The translations under genes were made by a program, and so were the position numbers. From the NCBI GenBank assembly GCA_030615845.1, contig JAUWYM010000026.1, positions 1-8,261 of the forward strand: a DNA stretch of 8,261 nucleotides. Direction: 5' to 3'. Below, piece after piece: positions 4,514-8,261 of this stretch. The stretch comes from Thermoplasmatota archaeon (lineage in GTDB: Archaea; Thermoplasmatota; E2; DHVEG-1). The notes beneath the pieces are model-generated. The model did not search any database, was not told the origin of the DNA, and saw nothing but the letters and a program-made list of their open reading frames with translations. Position 1 is the stretch's first letter. Each line of letters opens with the position of its first letter.

Positions 4514-6202
4514 ATGAGTAAAAAGTCAGTGTTTATCAAAATGTTAGTACTGTTCGTACTGTTAAATTTCACACTACATCCTGTTATAGGCAGTACTTTT
4601 GAAAAGAAAACAGGAGAAAATACTTACTCAATGGAAGCTGTTGAAGATGGTTCTCCTGGAGAAATCATTGATATATCGTTTTCGAATTCATATCCAACGT
4701 TAGGAGAACCAATTGAAATAATAGTTACGGTAAAAGGAAATCCGGCAGGAAGGCGATTTGATGAAATAATAGAGGTTTCTGATGAGTATGAAGGATTGAT
4801 TGTTAAATCCTCGGAGGCTGAATGGAAATCAGGATATGTAACACTTGCTCAAGTAGAAATCAAAATTGGAAGATTGCCAAGGTATACGAAAAAAATACAT
4901 TGGTATCCTGTCGTTGTTGGCAATCACACATTAAAATTTAAGGCGGGATCATTTCCAGTGAAAATAAAAAATGTCAGTGTCGGATTTGATACAGAAAACA
5001 TCATATTTCCATCGCTTGGTTGCCCGAGCATTATTAATAAAAACAAAACTGAGGCACTGGCAATAGTTGTTTCTGAAGAAAGACATATTTCAGAGGATTT
5101 TCTTGAGATTTCTCATGCTGAACTCAAAAAAATAGACAGCCCCTCCACATACATATTAGATAATCAAAGCATTCAATTCAGTACATGGATCTATACCAGC
5201 GAAGATACTGTGGAAGATGAACTCATTGTAAGCTATAATATTAGTAGTATCCCTTGTGGGTTTTACAATATCACAAGTATAACAGCAAAAAATAGGTATA
5301 CGTGGCCTCATGCAGTAAAGATAATTGATGAAGAACCAGATGAATTCAGCTTTGTTCAGTTAACAGATATCCACATAGGAAAAGTCTATAATTTGATAAA
5401 TGAAAAAGAAAACTTAGCAAATGTCATTTGTTACATTAATGAAGAAATTAAACCTGATTTTATAGTGATATCTGGCGATCTTGTGGATTGGTACAACGAT
5501 TGTAGTAAACAAAATTTCTTTGAAAAACTACAAGAGGCTATCATAATGTGTAATTCCCCAGTATTCACAGTACCAGGAAATCATGATCGATATGAACATA
5601 GACTACTTCTCCTTTATAATCCGTTTTACGATCTCTCAAATTATCATTTGTATATAAATCCATTAAATGACTATGCATTTGAATATGGAAACATGAATTT
5701 TCTGTTACTTGACTCAGGATATGACTACAGCAGATGGGAGATAAAACTCAATATTTGGAAGCCTACTCCCGAAGGAAGTGGTCTAACCAATAACCAAATC
5801 TACCTCATTGAAAATGAACTCGGCAACGATGAAATGAATCAGAACATCATTATGCATCATCCTGCAGTTAATGATAGGGATGATTATGGATTGTTTGCAG
5901 TACCTGATGATCTCCCCAGCGGTAATGAAAATTGCATCGCATTTAATCGAGCAGAATTTATTGAGTACTGCCTCATTAATAATATTTCACTGGTTCTTTC
6001 AGGACATACCCACGATAACAAGGTTCTTAACTTTTTAGGTGAAAAACCAAGCGATCTGTTTGAATGGCCCATATTTGTTCAGACAGATTCAACCACTCTT
6101 AACAGAGTAGATGTAGGAGGAAGAGTTGTAAAAATTAAAGATGGGCAGGTGATAAGTTATGAGTATGTTTCCATAACTTATGATGATTTTTTTCTCACAT
6201 AG
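4514..6202 (+). CDS. Exported calcineurin-like metallophosphoesterase with N-terminal beta-rich domains
   Basis: A 562-residue protein with a Sec-type signal peptide: KK near the start, hydrophobic core about 7-20, likely cleavage near VIG-S (24-27). Residues about 48-160 and 161-270 look like two beta-sandwich domains; the first resembles CARDB/Ig-like modules (LGEPIEIIVTVKGN, WYPVVVGNHTLKF). The catalytic domain (about 278-555) carries all metallophosphatase motifs: DxH (D285, H287), GDLVD (321-325), GNHD (355-358), MHHP (447-450) and GHTH (497-500), so a two-metal active site should be intact. Seven N-x-S/T sequons (N137, N153, N177, N217, N242, N252, N490) fit surface glycosylation. There is no lipobox cysteine, PGF-CTERM tail or C-terminal helix, so it is probably secreted or held non-covalently. 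The substrate is unknown; phosphomonoesters, phosphodiesters or nucleotides are all possible. It is transcribed alone, and its 3' end overlaps convergent pssA by 25 bases. Confidence 0.88.
   Translation: MSKKSVFIKMLVLFVLLNFTLHPVIGSTFEKKTGENTYSMEAVEDGSPGEIIDISFSNSYPTLGEPIEIIVTVKGNPAGRRFDEIIEVSDEYEGLIVKSSEAEWKSGYVTLAQVEIKIGRLPRYTKKIHWYPVVVGNHTLKFKAGSFPVKIKNVSVGFDTENIIFPSLGCPSIINKNKTEALAIVVSEERHISEDFLEISHAELKKIDSPSTYILDNQSIQFSTWIYTSEDTVEDELIVSYNISSIPCGFYNITSITAKNRYTWPHAVKIIDEEPDEFSFVQLTDIHIGKVYNLINEKENLANVICYINEEIKPDFIVISGDLVDWYNDCSKQNFFEKLQEAIIMCNSPVFTVPGNHDRYEHRLLLLYNPFYDLSNYHLYINPLNDYAFEYGNMNFLLLDSGYDYSRWEIKLNIWKPTPEGSGLTNNQIYLIENELGNDEMNQNIIMHHPAVNDRDDYGLFAVPDDLPSGNENCIAFNRAEFIEYCLINNISLVLSGHTHDNKVLNFLGEKPSDLFEWPIFVQTDSTTLNRVDVGGRVVKIKDGQVISYEYVSITYDDFFLT
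6152..6181. terminator. Perfect 10-bp inverted repeat across the convergent gene ends, possible terminator
   Basis: ATAAGTTATG (6152-6161) and CATAACTTAT (6172-6181) are exact reverse complements separated by a 10-base loop. The pssA stop codon (6180-6178) lies in one arm. On the plus strand a run of seven T (6187-6193) follows five bases after the stem, but it comes before the phosphoesterase stop codon, so termination there would give a stopless message. On the minus strand a T5 run (6136-6132) lies 15 bases past the stem, beyond the pssA stop, so this direction is the more sensible one. The structure is seen; its role as terminator or 3' stabilising hairpin is inferred. Confidence 0.4.
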
Positions 6203-6855
6203 ATGGGGCCTAGTATTGCATATACCGCAAGAGCAGAAAAAAGCAATAGTGGTGCAAAATTATTATACATACTTCCAAAAATAAGTGTGGCAAGTATGAA
6301 TACTGCTGCAACTGCATTGATTTTTAGTCCTATTTTCGGAAAGCGTATCGGTGAAACCATAACTATAGATACTATGACAATAAAAGGCAGAATATAGATG
6401 AACTCTATCTTAAGAAATGATAAGATAAGGATGAAGATGGTACTTGCAGAGGCCGGAAGACCAACAAATGATGTTTCCTCTTTTATGATGTGAAAGGATG
6501 CAAGTCTAATGATGCCTAGTGATAAAAAAATGATGAGGACAACGACAAGAAGGACATGGTAATACAAGTAATTCGAAACAACATCAAAATAGGTATGGTA
6601 AACAAAAAATGCGGGAGCAATACCAAGGGAGATCATATCTGCCATCGCTTCTAGATATTCTCCAAGTTCACCTTTCCTTGTTTTTCTTGCAACAATACCA
6701 TCAAGACCATCAGCAAGAAGTGCCAACAAAATAAAAGAAAAAGCAAGACGCATTTCATGTGAAAAAATCATAAGTATGGCAAGAAAACCAAAAATTGCAT
6801 TAGTAAGGGAAATAACATCTGCAACAGAGAGTAGTTTAATCATGGATTTTTGCAA
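6178..6855 (-). CDS. pssA: Archaetidylserine synthase (CDP-alcohol phosphatidyltransferase)
   Basis: This integral membrane enzyme joins CDP-archaeol and L-serine to give archaetidylserine. The 225-residue protein has about six to eight hydrophobic helices. It carries the CDP-alcohol phosphotransferase signature at 49-73: D49, D52, G53, A56, R57, G65 and D73 are in place, while the third aspartate position is E69 (YLEAMAD rather than the usual LDSLAD). ISLGIAPA (75-82) and SFVGLPASAST (129-139) are typical of the serine-synthase branch rather than the inositol or glycerol-phosphate branch. The start taken is TTG 6855, because AGGAG at 6869-6865 lies nine bases upstream. An ATG at 6843 (M5, 221 residues) has no such site but could be used by translational coupling. 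Either start overlaps the end of asd. Last gene of the artA-asd-pssA operon; its product is the substrate of asd. Confidence 0.9.
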   Translation of the reverse strand: MQKSMIKLLSVADVISLTNAIFGFLAILMIFSHEMRLAFSFILLALLADGLDGIVARKTRKGELGEYLEAMADMISLGIAPAFFVYHTYFDVVSNYLYYHVLLVVVLIIFLSLGIIRLASFHIIKEETSFVGLPASASTIFILILSFLKIEFIYILPFIVIVSIVMVSPIRFPKIGLKINAVAAVFILATLIFGSMYNNFAPLLLFSALAVYAILGPIYVRKKSS

Positions 6856-7483
6856 TGGTATCTTCTCCTGCCTTTACCCTATCCTTCACCTTAACTGTTA
6901 TTGTTTGAATCTTTTTTGTTGGTAAATAAATATCTACCCGGGAACCGAGTCGTATAAGACCAAGTTTTTCTCCTTTTTTAACGGTATCTCCCTTTTTAAC
7001 GTAGGGGACAATTCGACGTGCCAAGATTCCTGCGATCTGAATGATTTTAACAGTTCCTATTTCTATTTTTAATAGTAATATGACTCGTTCATTTCTTTCT
7101 GATTCTTTTTTAAACGCAGGAAGATGAGCGCCATCATAATGAACGACATCCTTTATTGTTCCGTTGAGTGGCATTCGATTTACATGAACATTATAAATAT
7201 TCATAAACGTTGATATCTTTGTGCATTTTCCAACATCATCATCCTCTTCATCGGTGATTTCTCGTATGATGCCATCAGCAACAGCAACAATACCTTCTCC
7301 GATTTTTCTCTCCGGGTCTCTGAAAAATATTACCAAAGTAAATGAAAATACTAACAAAAGTGCTGAGGCGAAAAGACTAACATATTTTATTTGACCTGAA
7401 ACAAAATAAGAAACAATTATAAATAAGAATGTAACAAGATATGAAACAATAATCCAAGACATGCCTCCTTTAGCGATATTCAT
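6836..7483 (-). CDS. asd: Archaetidylserine decarboxylase, pyruvoyl-dependent (short PSD-A type)
   Basis: The enzyme decarboxylates archaetidylserine to archaetidylethanolamine at the membrane. At 215 residues it matches the short archaeal/PSD-A class. The N-terminal NIAKGG (2-7) is the family's entry motif (compare IAREGW) and supports ATG 7483 rather than the ATG at codon 8. Two hydrophobic segments follow (about 10-28 and 34-53). Then come FFRDPER (53-59), VADGII (68-73, D70; many relatives have PADG), FMNIYNVHVNRMP (93-105, with H100), RNERV (130-134) and RLGSRVDIYLP (178-188). Self-cleavage between G180 and S181 should create the pyruvoyl group and a small alpha chain of 35 residues. The start overlaps the artA stop as ATGA (7483-7480), and its end overlaps pssA, so the three genes should be translated in a coupled way. 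The order decarboxylase then synthase on one transcript gives a complete two-step route from CDP-archaeol. Confidence 0.92.
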   Translation of the reverse strand: MNIAKGGMSWIIVSYLVTFLFIIVSYFVSGQIKYVSLFASALLLVFSFTLVIFFRDPERKIGEGIVAVADGIIREITDEEDDDVGKCTKISTFMNIYNVHVNRMPLNGTIKDVVHYDGAHLPAFKKESERNERVILLLKIEIGTVKIIQIAGILARRIVPYVKKGDTVKKGEKLGLIRLGSRVDIYLPTKKIQTITVKVKDRVKAGEDTIAKIHD

Positions 7484-8261
7484 TTTTTTGTTTTCCCCAG
7501 AAATTTAGCAAAAAAGTTTTCAACAGGACCTTTTCTTTTCGGCAGATCAAAGATGCAGAGTATTTCGTCATAGAGTTCAGGAACAATTTTGAAAGTCAAG
7601 AAGAGTAATGCAATAAGTGTTATCAAAGCCCCTGCTTTAGAAAGAACATTATGTGCAATATTAAAAGAAGTTATGTTTCCGCCGACTAAAAAAACTACGC
7701 TAGCGTTTCTTACAAGATTAAGAAAATACATTGGTATAACTGTTATTGCTATTGCAAATACTTTTCTTTTAAAATTAACTTTACTCAACGCCCCAATCAT
7801 CCCAACAAATAATACCATTGCTTGAATTGCAGTACAGGCAAAGATTATGGTAATGGGGATTCCATTGTACTCTATCACAGAACCTTCTTTAAGAATTGTC
7901 TCAATACCAAAGCGATTTAATAACCAATTACTATGAGCTGCGACAACCTCTATTAACCCATTTTTTAGCTCGGGAAAGATTCCGCTATCTATTGTAAAAT
8001 ATATAATACCAGCAAGAAATGTACCTCCAGCAATCCAATTGAGACATGAAGGATATTTATCTGTCTTTATTGAATACCATTCTTGATAAACCATATATAT
8101 TAATATATATACGCCAATGATACAGACAGCTGCATTAAATATATCTCCACCTTCGGAGGTATACAGAAAACAAGGAAGCAAAGCCCAGAAAAACGAAAAC
8201 AGCACCCAGCCTGATATTTTTAATTTGCTACCTGAGTTTTTATCTTTTAAAAGAACTCCAG
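7480..8261 (-). CDS. artA: Archaeosortase A, 5' end beyond the window (partial)
   Basis: A polytopic membrane transpeptidase of the exosortase/archaeosortase superfamily, which processes secreted proteins with PGF-CTERM-type tails and moves them to a lipid anchor outside the cell. Numbered from the GTG at 8205, the catalytic cysteine is C124 in IFACTAIQAM (121-130), R166 is in LNLVRNASVV (162-171), and H185 in AHNVLSKAG (184-192) is the third family position. About seven hydrophobic segments are visible. The C-terminal PELYDEI...KRKGPVENFF is cytoplasm-like and charged. The frame remains open upstream of that GTG through about 18 further codons (GVLLKDKNSGSKLKISGW) to base 8261, and the hydrophobic segment starts right there, so the GTG is an internal codon and the true start lies outside. 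The TGA stop overlaps the asd ATG. Family placement as type A rests on these motifs plus the lipid-gene neighbours; another archaeosortase subtype is less likely. Confidence 0.87.
   Translation of the reverse strand, partial: GVLLKDKNSGSKLKISGWVLFSFFWALLPCFLYTSEGGDIFNAAVCIIGVYILIYMVYQEWYSIKTDKYPSCLNWIAGGTFLAGIIYFTIDSGIFPELKNGLIEVVAAHSNWLLNRFGIETILKEGSVIEYNGIPITIIFACTAIQAMVLFVGMIGALSKVNFKRKVFAIAITVIPMYFLNLVRNASVVFLVGGNITSFNIAHNVLSKAGALITLIALLFLTFKIVPELYDEILCIFDLPKRKGPVENFFAKFLGKTKK

Noticed and set aside
5884..6072. Minus-strand open frame of 62 codons
   Set aside because: It is antisense to the phosphoesterase segment carrying the GHTH metal motif, so it is a shadow.
6203..6397. 64-codon frame in phase with the phosphoesterase beyond its TAG, which could suggest pyrrolysine read-through
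   Set aside because: The extension is fully antisense to conserved pssA codons and shows no domain. Two other genes here (folC, purN) also end in TAG without meaningful extensions, so TAG is treated as an ordinary stop.
7589..7825. Plus-strand open frame of 78 codons
   Set aside because: It lies opposite the catalytic arginine and cysteine region of archaeosortase and has no family features.

Overview
The window reads as archaeal chromosome, most likely Thermoplasmatota or a related euryarchaeal lineage. This rests on Trm1, a THEP1-type NTPase, an archaeosortase, an archaetidylserine synthase/decarboxylase pair, TATA-box-like promoters and very short or absent leaders. FolC and PurN suggest a folate-using archaeon rather than a classical H4MPT-only methanogen. 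The lineage assignment is inference; no rRNA or other marker gene is present. Gene density is high. No stretch over 300 bases lacks a gene: the longest gaps are 4334-4513 (a divergent promoter region) and 297-411 (a regulator's operator/promoter).

Left part, minus strand, in order of transcription: THEP1 NTPase (4333-3773), trm1 (3770-2652), purN (2634-1963), folC (1957-659), then a 57-residue two-helix membrane protein (585-412) and a small winged-helix regulator (296-75). The first four genes are separated by 2, 17 and 5 bases and look like one operon for tRNA modification, purine and folate one-carbon metabolism. The small membrane protein has its own AT-rich upstream region. The regulator sits behind a perfect 24-bp palindrome made of repeated TATTAACT half-sites. 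Its reading frame stays open past its TAA stop to the window edge, so it may be a disrupted longer gene.

Middle, plus strand: an exported calcineurin-like metallophosphoesterase (4514-6202) with two probable beta-rich domains before the catalytic domain. It has its own TATA box and a leader of about 10 bases. It has no lipobox, PGF-type tail or C-terminal membrane helix.

Right part, minus strand: archaeosortase A (cut by the right edge), archaetidylserine decarboxylase and archaetidylserine synthase, arranged artA > asd > pssA with overlapping ends. The operon couples synthesis of the aminophospholipid archaetidylethanolamine to the transpeptidase thought to move secreted proteins onto a lipid anchor. 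It converges on the phosphoesterase gene with a 25-bp coding overlap, and a 10-bp inverted repeat lies across that junction.

I see no rRNA, tRNA, CRISPR array, insertion sequence or phage gene. I do not see a clearly new multi-gene system. The strongest leads are the operator with its possibly broken regulator, the unlisted small membrane protein, and the compact sortase-lipid operon.
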